Positions 9,948 to 18,219 of a stretch of DNA of 57,200 nucleotides are shown here, piece by piece. The notes under the pieces are model-generated. The model was not told where the DNA came from. It ran no database searches and saw only the letters and a list, made by a program, of their open reading frames with translations. A program made the translations under genes and the position numbers. Origin of the DNA: an uncultured Streptococcus sp. (GTDB lineage: Bacteria > Bacillota > Bacilli > Lactobacillales > Streptococcaceae); NCBI GenBank assembly GCA_945864085.1, contig CAMBAD010000004.1, forward strand, positions 1 to 57,200, read 5' to 3'. Each line of letters starts with the position of its first letter. Position 1 is the stretch's first letter.

Positions 9948-10589
9948 TTATTCACCTTTTCTCATAAAGTAGAGAAGGGTTTGCAATTCGCTCGTCAGGT
10001 CAACATATTGCACAACCACATCTTTTGGAACAGTCAGATTGACTGGGGAGAAGCTGAGAATGCCTTTTATACCCGCTTCAACCAAAATATCGGTAACTTC
10101 TTGTGCCTTGATACTTGGCACAGTTAAAATAGCAGTCTGTGAATTTGCTTCGGCAATACGTTCTTTCAACTCTGAGATGGCATGGATTGGAATTTGTTCA
10201 TCAATAGTGCCAACTGCAGGACTATCATCCGCCTCAAAGGCCATAACAATTTTCATTTTATTGCGCTCATGGAAGCGATAATGAAGCAAGGCCCGCCCCA
10301 TATTACCAACACCGATGAGCATTACATTGGTAATAGAGGTATCATTGAGGATGTCTGCAAAAAAATCCATCAGTTCTTTGACATTGTAGCCAAATCCGCG
10401 TCGCCCCAGTTCCCCAAAATATGAGAAATCACGGCGAACTGTAGCAGAATCGATGCCGATTGCTTCTGCAATTTCTTTTGAACTTGCTTTTTCAATATTG
10501 CCAGCGTAGAAACGCTTGAATACTCTGTAGTAAATGGATAGGCGTTTGGCAGTAGCGCGTGGAATATCTGTTTTCTTTTCGTTTTTCAC
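9948..10589 (-). CDS. rex: Redox-sensing transcriptional repressor Rex
   Basis: Senses NADH/NAD+ and represses fermentation and respiration genes when NADH is low. The 213-aa protein has an N-terminal winged helix ([20 protein letters not shown], about residues 35-54) and a Rossmann domain with GVGNMG at 93-98. The start is GTG, supported by AAGGAG about 7 nt before it. The nearest good upstream promoter (10905-10933) carries a Rex-like box, suggesting autoregulation from a ~300-nt leader. Confidence 0.95.
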   Translation of the reverse strand: MKNEKKTDIPRATAKRLSIYYRVFKRFYAGNIEKASSKEIAEAIGIDSATVRRDFSYFGELGRRGFGYNVKELMDFFADILNDTSITNVMLIGVGNMGRALLHYRFHERNKMKIVMAFEADDSPAVGTIDEQIPIHAISELKERIAEANSQTAILTVPSIKAQEVTDILVEAGIKGILSFSPVNLTVPKDVVVQYVDLTSELQTLLYFMRKGE

Positions 10590-10904
10590 GAATGTCTCCT
10601 TTATTTTTTAAACCATGATTTGTAAAGAGGTTCTGTGCTACATGGTTTATAGTTTGTGGTATGTTTATCTTTTATGCCTGTGCTGAATGGATGCTGGGCT
10701 CAAGCCCAGCGCCACTTTTCAGAGTTCGTCAACAGTTCCCCATTTTCAGTTGCCAATCGTCTCAATAGTCCACTGAATTGTTGGAATCAAACAGTCCCTG
10801 AACCCAGACATTGACAAACTGATAAGTAGATTTTGAGAGTGAATTTGTCCCCATTTACCGAAAGTAAGGTTGTTGACTGGATATATCAAATCGTTCTTTC
10901 TTCT

Positions 10905-10935
10905 ATTCTAGTTTAACTTTGTGAAAAAATCAACA
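10905..10935 (-). promoter_or_regulatory. Probable rex promoter with Rex-like operator
   Basis: On the minus strand: TTGATT (10928-10933), 17 bp, TAGAAT (10905-10910). The -35 overlaps a Rex-type box; read on the plus strand at 10919-10936 it agrees with TTGTGAAWWWWTTCACAA at about 15 of 18 positions. Inference: Rex controls its own gene. Confidence 0.5.
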
Positions 10936-10981
10936 GATTGAATTGGAAAAGAGTGAGCGAAAGAGAATAGGCCAGTAAGTC

Positions 10982-11027
10982 AAAAAAGACAATCGCAGTG
11001 ACTTTGAAGAAACACATACGATTGTCT
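10982..11027 (-). terminator. Terminator of the prs-nifS operon
   Basis: Minus strand: AGACAATCG (complement of 11019-11027) pairs perfectly with CGATTGTCT (complement of 10987-10995), followed by TTTTT. It lies downstream of the DUF4649 remnant and upstream of the rex promoter. Confidence 0.75.
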
Positions 11028-11289
11028 CAGACCATCATTTTTCAAAAACGGAGACTCCTATCAGTCAAAACCAGTACTCTGTTGCTAACTTGGACATGGC
11101 TTGTTAGTATTGCATTTACAAATGGAGCAGGGGGAAAATTATAGGATGAAAGCAGCAAAATATAGAGACAAGTCTCATAATTCTGTTCGCCCAAATATAA
11201 CGATAGCCGTACTCTATCTGACAAATGGTAGAAGAAGGAGCGCAAACACCAACAGTTCTGATATGCTGGGATGTTGATAGCACCACCTC

Positions 11290-11468
11290 TTAATCCAAAG
11301 TTTGCAAGTAGTGGTAGATGTCGGCTATTCTGCCATGGAAATCGAGTTCGACTCCATTTCTCTTGATACAGGTGACGGGGTAATAGTCTGGCAGAGTGAG
11401 GCCTCTAAGTCTTCAAATTCTAGTAGCTTATGTTGTTTGTAGGCGTCCTGATAGTAGATTTGAAGTAT
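11290..11468 (-). pseudogene. DUF4649-like gene remnant, start codon lost and frameshifted
   Basis: Directly after DUF1831 on the minus strand, one frame reads ILQIYYQDAYKQHKLLEFED. A second frame then continues LTLPDYYPVT and VELDFHGRIADIYHYLQTLD before a stop. Together they resemble the small streptococcal DUF4649 protein usually found here (family recalled, not searched). The expected ATG is ATA, and the frame change coincides with missing residues, so a small deletion is likely. Two independent lesions make it a pseudogene unless an ATA start is used. Confidence 0.65.
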
Positions 11469-11470
11469 GC

Positions 11471-11815
11471 TTAGCTTTCTTTAGTAAAAATGTCTCTGTC
11501 AATCAGGCTTTCCATCAGGAAGTAGAATTTCTCTTGAATCACTTGATTGCTGTTGGGTTTAAAGATATTGACTAAACGCAAGCCAGATTTATCAGTAATG
11601 TTGATTTTAAAGCCTGTTAAATCCTGATTGATGATGATTTTTAGGAGAAATCCTTGATTAGAATTAGGGACTTCTTCCAGCAGTCGTGTTAGCTGATAGT
11701 GGCCAGCCTTGGTTTGCTCAAATGTATTATCTCGCAGAGTATATTTTTTGATAGCAGGGCTGATATGATAGGTAAAATTGCAGTCTTTGAGTGAGACAGA
11801 TTGTTGGAAGGCCAT
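11471..11815 (-). CDS. DUF1831 family protein
   Basis: A 114-aa cytosolic protein with no signal or membrane segment. Sequence character and position immediately after a cysteine desulfurase match DUF1831, a Lactobacillales family of unknown function linked to amino acid or sulfur metabolism only by this neighbourhood. The ATG is 2 bp after the desulfurase stop, and its GGAG ribosome site lies inside the end of that gene, so the two are coupled. Confidence 0.7.
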   Translation of the reverse strand: MAFQQSVSLKDCNFTYHISPAIKKYTLRDNTFEQTKAGHYQLTRLLEEVPNSNQGFLLKIIINQDLTGFKINITDKSGLRLVNIFKPNSNQVIQEKFYFLMESLIDRDIFTKES

Positions 11816-11817
11816 GA

Positions 11818-12933
11818 TTAAACTCCAATTATTTCTTTTAATGTAGTGATAAATGTGTCTATTTCTTCGATAGTGGTTGTTTCTGAGAAGCTGATACGAA
11901 TCGACTCTCTTAAACGGTTAGAATCTTTGCCATACATAGCTTCCAGCACGTGGCTATTTTGAATGACGCCAGCAGTGCAGGCAGAACCGCTTGATACAGC
12001 AATGCCGACTAGGTCCAGCCGCATAAGGATTTGCTCATTTAGTTTGTTGGGAAATCCGATATTGAGGACATGTGGGAGGTGTTCTCCTGCTTGGTTGCAA
12101 TAATAGGCTAGTCCTTCTAGGTTGAGGAGGAGATGATTCTTCAAATTACTTACGTAGTGGCTATTTTGCTCCAAGTGGTTATTTTTTTCCTGGAGGGCGG
12201 TGGCCATGGCAGCGATGGCAGGCAGATTTTCAGTGCCAGCGCGGTGTTGGTTTTCTTGCTTGCCGCCGTGAATTAGTGAATCAAAGTGTTGATTTTTGCT
12301 GTACAGAAAGCCGCTTCCTTTTGGACCACTAAATTTGTGGGCAGAAGCTGCTAGGTAATCAATTCCATTTTCTTCAGGGGAAATGGGGATTTTACCGACG
12401 ACTTGTACAGCATCTACATGAAAGGCCGCTTGGTGTTCTGCAAGGAGAACACCGATTTCCTTGATGGGGAGTAGTTGTCCTGTTTCATTATTGGCCCACA
12501 TGACGCTGACCAAAATAGTGTCTGGTCTTAGGGCTTCTTTGATTTGTTGGGCGGTAATGACTTGATTAACTGGCTGGATATAGGTCACTTCAAAACCGAA
12601 CCGTTCTTCCAAATAGTGCATGGTATGGAGGACTGCATGGTGTTCGATGGCAGTTGTTATCAAGTGTTTGCCTTTTGCTTGATGGGCCAGGGCATGCCCT
12701 TGAATGGCTAGGTTATCGGCTTCTGAACCACCTGCAGTGAAAATAATGGTATTGGCAGGCACTGATAGGCTATCGGCTATATCTTGTCTAGCTTGCCGCA
12801 GGATTTGATTGGCCTTTCGGCCAGCTCCGTGGATGCTGGATGGATTGCCATAACAATCCTTGGAAACTTCCAACAGGCGGTTTAGGGCTGCGGGAGATAG
12901 GGCAGTGGTGGCTGCATTATCCAGATAAATCAA
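11818..12933 (-). CDS. Cysteine desulfurase, NifS/IscS class
   Basis: PLP enzyme that takes sulfur from cysteine for tRNA thiolation or cofactor assembly. Seen: IYLDNAATTALSP at the start, the TAGGSEADNLAI loop, the PLP-lysine motif SAHKFSGPKG, and the persulfide-cysteine motif SSGSACTAG. The frame extends upstream into prs, but the real start is probably TTG at 12931-12933. TAGGAG lies 6 nt before it and the protein then begins MIYLDNAATT, giving 371 aa. It starts 11 bp after prs, in one operon with prs and DUF1831. Confidence 0.9.
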   Translation of the reverse strand: MIYLDNAATTALSPAALNRLLEVSKDCYGNPSSIHGAGRKANQILRQARQDIADSLSVPANTIIFTAGGSEADNLAIQGHALAHQAKGKHLITTAIEHHAVLHTMHYLEERFGFEVTYIQPVNQVITAQQIKEALRPDTILVSVMWANNETGQLLPIKEIGVLLAEHQAAFHVDAVQVVGKIPISPEENGIDYLAASAHKFSGPKGSGFLYSKNQHFDSLIHGGKQENQHRAGTENLPAIAAMATALQEKNNHLEQNSHYVSNLKNHLLLNLEGLAYYCNQAGEHLPHVLNIGFPNKLNEQILMRLDLVGIAVSSGSACTAGVIQNSHVLEAMYGKDSNRLRESIRISFSETTTIEEIDTFITTLKEIIGV

Positions 12934-12943
12934 ATGAAGGCTC

Positions 12944-13921
12944 CTAGTTTTCTTTTTCAGGGTTGGTAAATTTGAAAAGTGGGCTGAGTGGCTGACGCTC
13001 TTGGATACGATGGATGGCGTCCGCAATCAATTCACTGGCTGTGAGGAAGGCAATATTCTTAGGATGTTGTTCTTTACTAGCTACGGAGTCTGTAACCAAA
13101 ATTTCTTTAATCGGCGACTGATCTAATAGTTGGGCAGCTGAACCTGCAAAGAGACCGTGACTAGCTACGGCATAAATATCTGTTGCGCCACCTTCTTCTA
13201 GGATTTTAGAAGCTTGTGAGAAGGTGCGGCCAGTGTTAAGAATATCATCAACGAGAATAGCTTTTTTACCAGAAACATCACCAATGATGTAGCCCTCAGA
13301 GCGTTCAGAATCGTCTTGGGCATAGTCGATAATGGCAATAGGTGACTGGAGGAATTCTGCGATATTGCGTGCTCGCTTGATACCAGAATTTTTAGGGCTA
13401 ACGATGACAACATCATTTCCACAAAGTCCTTTTTCCATATAGTGCATGGCAAAAAGTGGCTCGGTCAAGAGATTGTCCACGGGAATGTCAAAGAAACCTT
13501 GAATCTGGGAAGCGTGGAGGTCGAGTGTGAGTACTCGATCAACACCTGCCTTGACTAGCATGTTGGCAACCAGTTTAGCAGTAATTGGTTCGCGTGGAGC
13601 AGCTGTGCGGTCCTGACGTGCATAGCCAAAGTAGGGCATAACAGCTGTGATAGAATTAGCACTTGCTCGCTTACAAGCATCAATCATAATCAAGAGTTCC
13701 CAGAGGTGGTTGTTAACAGGATAGCTGGTGGATTGGATGATGTAGACATCGACCCCACGAACGCTCTCTTCAATGTTGATTTGGATTTCGCCATCTGAAA
13801 ATTGACGGGAAGATAACTTACCTAAGGGAAGGCCTGCTGCTTCTGCAATTTTTTCAGCAATGTCGCGGTTGCTGTTAAGTGAAAATAGTTTAATGTTATG
13901 ATCACCAGTTGGTTGAACCAT
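12944..13921 (-). CDS. prs: Ribose-phosphate pyrophosphokinase, divergent paralogue
   Basis: Makes PRPP from ribose-5-phosphate and ATP. Canonical N-terminal parts are present: [29 protein letters not shown] and a [10 protein letters not shown] region. ATG at 13921 is chosen over an upstream GTG because AAAGGAG lies between the two; this gives 325 aa. The C-terminal half is atypical: where catalytic Prs enzymes have a Lys-Arg-Arg loop I see [14 protein letters not shown], and the PRPP loop reads [11 protein letters not shown]. It may be the second Prs that streptococci carry, with altered activity or regulation. Confidence 0.85.
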   Translation of the reverse strand: MVQPTGDHNIKLFSLNSNRDIAEKIAEAAGLPLGKLSSRQFSDGEIQINIEESVRGVDVYIIQSTSYPVNNHLWELLIMIDACKRASANSITAVMPYFGYARQDRTAAPREPITAKLVANMLVKAGVDRVLTLDLHASQIQGFFDIPVDNLLTEPLFAMHYMEKGLCGNDVVIVSPKNSGIKRARNIAEFLQSPIAIIDYAQDDSERSEGYIIGDVSGKKAILVDDILNTGRTFSQASKILEEGGATDIYAVASHGLFAGSAAQLLDQSPIKEILVTDSVASKEQHPKNIAFLTASELIADAIHRIQERQPLSPLFKFTNPEKEN

Positions 13922-14029
13922 TTGAATAACTCCTTTTGACACGTGCTTCTATGAATATCCTAGAAGTGATTGAAACAATAAGATAGCTCTATTTTATCAA
14001 AAAATAGAGAATTTTTCAGTAGAAAAACT

Positions 14030-14058
14030 AAAAATCAGCCTCATTGAGCTGATTTTTT
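14030..14058 (-). terminator. Terminator at the end of the CYTH gene
   Basis: AAAATCAGC and GCTGATTTTTT form a hairpin that overlaps the last codons of the CYTH gene. The T run on the minus strand precedes the prs promoter region. Confidence 0.7.
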
Positions 14059-14616
14059 CATGCTTGCAGTACGAGCAACCTTGCTACTGGCGTATTTGAA
14101 TTGGATGGCTTTTTTCTTTAGGTAGGCATCAAAGAGAATTTTTCCTTCATGGGCATTGCTTACCTCGACCTCTAGTTCGTAGTCTGTTTGTCCAGCGTAC
14201 TGATTTTCATCTAGGGCCATTAGGCCGATGGAGGTTTCTTTTTCGTAGCGCTTGGTTGTCAAGCTTCCCCAAATAGCGAGTTTTTCCAGGGGGACATCGG
14301 TGGCTGAAATCATGTTGAAAATATGACCTGCTGGCAGCTGGAAGTCGTCGAGGAGCTGTCTGGCCGTTTGGATGTCCAAAACTTGATTGTATTCCTGGTT
14401 GCCAATGTCCTGTGGAATTTTGAGGGTCAGCTCTGCTATGTTTTCAAAAGTGCGAATCCGAAGGGAGAAACGGTGGTTTTTCATATCGAGGTTGGGTGTG
14501 TCGATGTAATGGTTGGTTTGCAGAATCGGGCTTACATCGGAAAATTCAGCCAGGAGGCGGTTGTATTCTGATTTTGTTAGTAAGGTCTTATACTCAATTT
14601 CTAAGTGGTTTTTCAT
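14041..14616 (-). CDS. CYTH domain triphosphatase family protein
   Basis: A 191-aa protein starting MKNHLEIEYKTLL, which contains the ExExK metal-triphosphate motif that defines CYTH (CyaB/thiamine triphosphatase) proteins. Further charged strands are RFSLRIRTF and TDYELEVEV. Family members are inorganic or thiamine triphosphatases; annotations as adenylate cyclase are usually wrong for this type. It diverges from relQ, a common pairing in Firmicutes. Confidence 0.85.
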   Translation of the reverse strand: MKNHLEIEYKTLLTKSEYNRLLAEFSDVSPILQTNHYIDTPNLDMKNHRFSLRIRTFENIAELTLKIPQDIGNQEYNQVLDIQTARQLLDDFQLPAGHIFNMISATDVPLEKLAIWGSLTTKRYEKETSIGLMALDENQYAGQTDYELEVEVSNAHEGKILFDAYLKKKAIQFKYASSKVARTASMKKSAQ

Positions 14617-14638
14617 ACAGTAAACCCTTTCAATGTGT

Positions 14639-14690
14639 TATAATAGATTAGTCTTTGTGTTATTCTAATACAATTTAAAAGTTTTGACAA
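14639..14690. promoter_or_regulatory. Overlapping divergent promoters, CYTH gene and relQ
   Basis: Minus strand for CYTH: TTGTCA (14685-14690), 17 bp, TAGAAT (14662-14667). Plus strand for relQ: extended -10 TGTTATAAT with TATAAT at 14639-14644. The relQ mRNA would run through the CYTH promoter, so the two may interfere. Confidence 0.6.
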
Positions 14691-14702
14691 GAAAGGGGCT
14701 AT

Positions 14703-15374
14703 ATGGACTTTAATTGGGAAGAATTTTTGGATCCTTACATTCAGACGGTGGGAGAATTAAAGATTAAATTTCGTGGCATTCGGAAGCAATTTCGTAAGGC
14801 CAATCGTCATTCCCCGATTGAGTTTGTCACAGGTCGGGTCAAACCGATAGAGTCCATTCAGGAAAAGATGGCCCTGCGCCATATTCAGTTGGAAAATCTT
14901 GCTCAAGATATGCAGGATATTGCTGGCATACGGATTATGGTGCAGTTCGTCGATGATATTGAGGAAGTCTTGGCAATTTTACGGAAACGTAAGGATATGC
15001 AGATTGTGCATGAGCGGGATTATATCAACCACATGAAGGCTTCGGGTTATCGTTCCTATCATGTGGTGGTCGAATATCCCGTCGATACGATCAATGGCAA
15101 CGAGACTGTTCTGGCGGAAATTCAGATTCGCACCCTTTCTATGAATTTCTGGGCGACCATTGAACATTCTCTTAATTACAAATACAAGGGGAACTTTCCC
15201 GAGGAAATCAGGAAGCGCTTGGAAGTTACAGCTAAGATTGCCTACGAATTAGACGAGGAGATGCGAAAAATTCGCAATGATATTCAGGAAGCCCAGGCCT
15301 TGTTTGATCCAGCCTACCGCAAACTGAATGATGGCGTTGGAAATAGTGATGATACAGATGAAGAATACAGGTAG
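14703..15374 (+). CDS. relQ: Small alarmone synthetase (RelQ type)
   Basis: Makes (p)ppGpp from ATP and GTP/GDP; synthetase only, with no hydrolase HD domain. The 223-aa length is typical of SAS1/RelQ. Seen: [23 protein letters not shown], the [12 protein letters not shown] strand and [22 protein letters not shown] with catalytic Glu and His. AAAGGGG precedes the ATG. Its 3' end overlaps nadK by 17 bp, so translation of the two is coupled. Confidence 0.93.
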   Translation: MDFNWEEFLDPYIQTVGELKIKFRGIRKQFRKANRHSPIEFVTGRVKPIESIQEKMALRHIQLENLAQDMQDIAGIRIMVQFVDDIEEVLAILRKRKDMQIVHERDYINHMKASGYRSYHVVVEYPVDTINGNETVLAEIQIRTLSMNFWATIEHSLNYKYKGNFPEEIRKRLEVTAKIAYELDEEMRKIRNDIQEAQALFDPAYRKLNDGVGNSDDTDEEYR

Positions 15375-16176
15375 AAAAAAAATAGCCCTACTCGCTAGCC
15401 GTAGTCCTAGGAGCGAGGAAGTGTCTAAAGAATTATGGGCTAAGTTAAAGGCAGCCAATTTTATTTTGACGCCCAAGAATCCAGATATTGTTATCTCCAT
15501 CGGAGGAGATGGCATGCTGTTGTCGGCTTTTCATAAGTATGAGAAATTGATTGATCGCGTACGATTTGTCGGGATTCATACGGGGCATTTGGGATTTTAT
15601 ACGGATTACCGTGATTTTGAAGTGGATAAATTAGTTGAAAATCTTAAATTTGATACAGGGGCTAGGGTGTCCTATCCGATTTTGAATGTCAAGGTCAAGA
15701 TGTTGGACGGTAGAGTGGTTGAGGCTCGCGCATTGAATGAAGCCACTGTCAAACGTTTATCTAAAACCATGGTGGCGGATGTCATTATCAACAATGTTCC
15801 CTTCGAACGTTTTCGGGGTGATGGGATTTCGGTGTCCACACCGACTGGCTCAACAGCCTATAATAAATCACTCGGTGGTGCAATCTTGCATCCGACTATT
15901 GAGGCCTTACAGATTGCTGAAGTGGCCAGTTTAAACAATCGGGTCTATCGTACCCTGGGCTCTTCTATTGTTGTCCCTAAAAAGGATAAGATTGTAATTG
16001 AACCCAAGCATACGGACCGTTATTCCATCGCGGTGGATAATAAGACCTTTGTTTACGATAATATTGAATCCATTGAGTACCAAATTGATAATAGTAAAAT
16101 CCACTTTGTGGCTTCGCCCAGCCATACCAGTTTTTGGAATCGGGTCAAAGATGCCTTTATTGGTGAGGTGGAGTAA
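15358..16176 (+). CDS. nadK: NAD kinase
   Basis: Phosphorylates NAD to NADP. The [13 protein letters not shown] motif is near residue 46, with NE/D and [15 protein letters not shown] further on. The frame opens earlier (15328), but I place the start at ATG 15358, giving [14 protein letters not shown] (272 aa), which matches how streptococcal NadK proteins begin. No strong ribosome site is visible, consistent with coupling to relQ, which it overlaps. It overlaps the next gene by one base (TAATG). Confidence 0.93.
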   Translation: MKNTGRKKIALLASRSPRSEEVSKELWAKLKAANFILTPKNPDIVISIGGDGMLLSAFHKYEKLIDRVRFVGIHTGHLGFYTDYRDFEVDKLVENLKFDTGARVSYPILNVKVKMLDGRVVEARALNEATVKRLSKTMVADVIINNVPFERFRGDGISVSTPTGSTAYNKSLGGAILHPTIEALQIAEVASLNNRVYRTLGSSIVVPKKDKIVIEPKHTDRYSIAVDNKTFVYDNIESIEYQIDNSKIHFVASPSHTSFWNRVKDAFIGEVE

Positions 16177-17099
16177 TGCGATTTGAATATGTTGCTGACC
16201 AGCATACCAAAATCAAGACCTTCCTTAAAAAACACGGTGTTTCTAAGGGCCTGCTGGCCAAGATTAAGTACACAGGTGGCAATATTTGGGTCAATGGTGT
16301 GGAGCAGAATGCAACTTACTTGCTTGATATTGGTGATAGAGTTACAATTAATATACCGGCTGAGGAAGATTTGACGGGGGCTTTGAAACCGATTTCTTTT
16401 CCCTTGGATATTGTTTACGAAGATGATCATTTTTTGGCCATCAATAAGCCTGTTGGTTATGCTTCGATTCCCTCGGCCTTGCATTCCTCGACCATAGCTA
16501 ATTTTGTTAAGGGTTACCTGGTTGATCAGGCTTATGAAAATAAGCAGGTTCACATTGTGACGCGATTGGATAGAGATACATCGGGTGTTATGTTGTTTGC
16601 CAAGCATGGTTATGCCCATGCTCGACTGGACAAGCAACTACAGGCCAAACTCATTCAGAAACGGTATTATGCGCTGGTGAAGGGGGAGGGGCTTTTGGAG
16701 CAGGAAGGGGAGATTATTGCCCCGATTGGTCGGTCAGAAGACAGTATCATTACCCGTTGTGTGACCGAGATTGGCAAATACGCCCATACTTCCTATCGCC
16801 TTGTTCAGTCATGGGGAGAGATTCATCTGGTGGACATTCAGCTGCATACGGGTAGAACTCATCAGATTCGTGTTCATTTTTCTCATATCGGTTTTCCGCT
16901 GTTAGGAGATGACCTGTATGGTGGGAGTTTGGAATGCGGAATAGAACGTCAGGCCTTGCATTGCCACAATCTGGCCTTTGACAATCCTTTTTCAGCCGAA
17001 AGGATTGACTTGGAAGCTTCGCTTCCAGACGATTTTCAGGCTGTTATCAATCAGTTAAAAACTAAGAACCAGTATTCACAGTTCAGCGCTTCCAACTAA
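16176..17099 (+). CDS. RluA-family 23S rRNA pseudouridine synthase
   Basis: A 307-aa protein: an S4-like N-terminal RNA-binding segment (residues ~15-65), then the RluA catalytic domain with HIVTRLDRDTSGVMLFAKH (catalytic Asp in RLDRDTSG) and GRTHQIRVHFSHIGFPLLGD. It is probably RluD-like, but the exact target uridine cannot be told from sequence alone. It starts on the last base of nadK, and relQ-nadK-rlu-pta is a conserved streptococcal order. Confidence 0.9.
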   Translation: MRFEYVADQHTKIKTFLKKHGVSKGLLAKIKYTGGNIWVNGVEQNATYLLDIGDRVTINIPAEEDLTGALKPISFPLDIVYEDDHFLAINKPVGYASIPSALHSSTIANFVKGYLVDQAYENKQVHIVTRLDRDTSGVMLFAKHGYAHARLDKQLQAKLIQKRYYALVKGEGLLEQEGEIIAPIGRSEDSIITRCVTEIGKYAHTSYRLVQSWGEIHLVDIQLHTGRTHQIRVHFSHIGFPLLGDDLYGGSLECGIERQALHCHNLAFDNPFSAERIDLEASLPDDFQAVINQLKTKNQYSQFSASN

Positions 17100-17169
17100 G
17101 GCTAGTTTTTCAGCTCTTCATCGTTCATTTTTTCAAAATACAATCAGTATTTAAAAAATTGTCTTGATT

Positions 17170-17181
17170 AGCGAAAACGCT
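17170..17181 (+). promoter_or_regulatory. Possible cre/palindrome upstream of pta
   Basis: AGCGAAAACGCT is a palindrome about 65 bp before pta and resembles the core of a CcpA site. Extended to 14 bases it has about three departures from the consensus. CcpA control of pta is known in Gram-positive bacteria; the site itself is weak. Confidence 0.3.
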
Positions 17182-17243
17182 CTCTTACTTAAAAGCACTT
17201 TACTTGTGAATACAGGATCTAAATAAATTTAAGGAGTTTGTTG

Positions 17244-18218
17244 ATGAAAATTTTTGAACAACTAGCAGCAAAGCTAGAAGGCAAAAAGGTGCGTATTGTA
17301 TTGCCAGAAGGTGAAGAGCCACGTATCTTGCAAGCAACCAAGCGTTTGGTTAATGAGTCAGATGTGGTGCCAGTCTTGCTTGGAAATCCAGATCGGATTA
17401 AAATCTATTTGGATATTGAGGGCATTACAGAAGGTTTTGAAATCATCGACCCTGCTCACTATGATAAGTACGATGAAATGGTAGAAACCTTGGTTGAGCG
17501 TCGTAAGGGCAAGGTGACAGAAGAGCAAGCACATGAACTTTTGAAGGATGTTAACTACTTTGGTGTTATGTTGGTACACATGGGCGTTGTTGAGGGCATG
17601 GTTTCAGGTGCTATTCACTCCACAGCCTCAACTGTTCGTCCAGCCCTACAAATCATCAAAACAGAGCCAGGTGTGTCTAAAACATCAGGTGCCTTCTTGA
17701 TGGTTAGGGGTGAAGAGCGTTACATCTTTGGTGATTGTGCCATCAACATCGATCCTGATGCGCAAACACTTGCAGAAATTGCGATCAACTCAGCGCGTAC
17801 AGCTAAGATGTTTGGTATCGATCCAAAAGTTGCGATGCTCAGCTATTCAACAAAGGGCTCTGGTTCAGGACCTAAGGTTGATAAGGTAGTAGAAGCGACA
17901 AAAATCGCTCAAAAGTTGCGTCCAGAGTTGGATTTGGATGGGGAATTGCAGTTTGACGCGGCCTTCGTCCCTGCCACAGGTAAATTAAAGGCGCCGGGTT
18001 CAAATGTTGCTGGTCAGGCGACAGTCTTTATCTTCCCAGGTATTTCTGCAGGTAATATTGGTTACAAGATTGCAGAGCGCATGGGTGGATTTGCGGCTGT
18101 AGGTCCTGTTTTGCAGGGCTTGAATCAGCCAGTAAACGATCTGTCTCGTGGCTGTAATCCAGATGATGTATACAATCTCACCTTGATTACTGCTGTCCAA
18201 GCTTTAGAGCATCGTTAA
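17244..18218 (+). CDS. pta: Phosphate acetyltransferase
   Basis: Converts acetyl-CoA and phosphate to acetyl-phosphate, feeding ATP formation by acetate kinase. Motifs: RIVLPEGEEPRIL, GMVSGAIHSTASTVRPALQIIK, SYSTKGSGSGP, and FIFPGISAGNIGYK near the C-terminus. Two TTG codons precede the ATG in frame, but AAGGAG at 17231-17236 sits 7 nt before ATG 17244, giving 324 aa. An ABC exporter starts 1 bp after its stop. Confidence 0.96.
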   Translation: MKIFEQLAAKLEGKKVRIVLPEGEEPRILQATKRLVNESDVVPVLLGNPDRIKIYLDIEGITEGFEIIDPAHYDKYDEMVETLVERRKGKVTEEQAHELLKDVNYFGVMLVHMGVVEGMVSGAIHSTASTVRPALQIIKTEPGVSKTSGAFLMVRGEERYIFGDCAINIDPDAQTLAEIAINSARTAKMFGIDPKVAMLSYSTKGSGSGPKVDKVVEATKIAQKLRPELDLDGELQFDAAFVPATGKLKAPGSNVAGQATVFIFPGISAGNIGYKIAERMGGFAAVGPVLQGLNQPVNDLSRGCNPDDVYNLTLITAVQALEHR

Positions 18219-18219
18219 T

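Larger units (their letters stand above)
10590..11040. other. Gene-free rex upstream region
   Basis: No convincing coding sequence. It holds a perfect inverted repeat GCTGGGCT/AGCCCAGC (10693-10710). This is followed by CACTTTTCAGAGTTCGTCAACA, the start of the intergenic repeat seen complete near asd. It also holds the probable rex promoter and a minus-strand terminator. In some streptococci a glutamine amidotransferase gene lies near rex (from memory); I see no trace of one here. Confidence 0.5.

Noticed and set aside
11042..11245. 67-codon minus-strand frame in the rex-nifS gap
   Set aside because: No recognisable family, no ribosome site and no coding character; likely chance.
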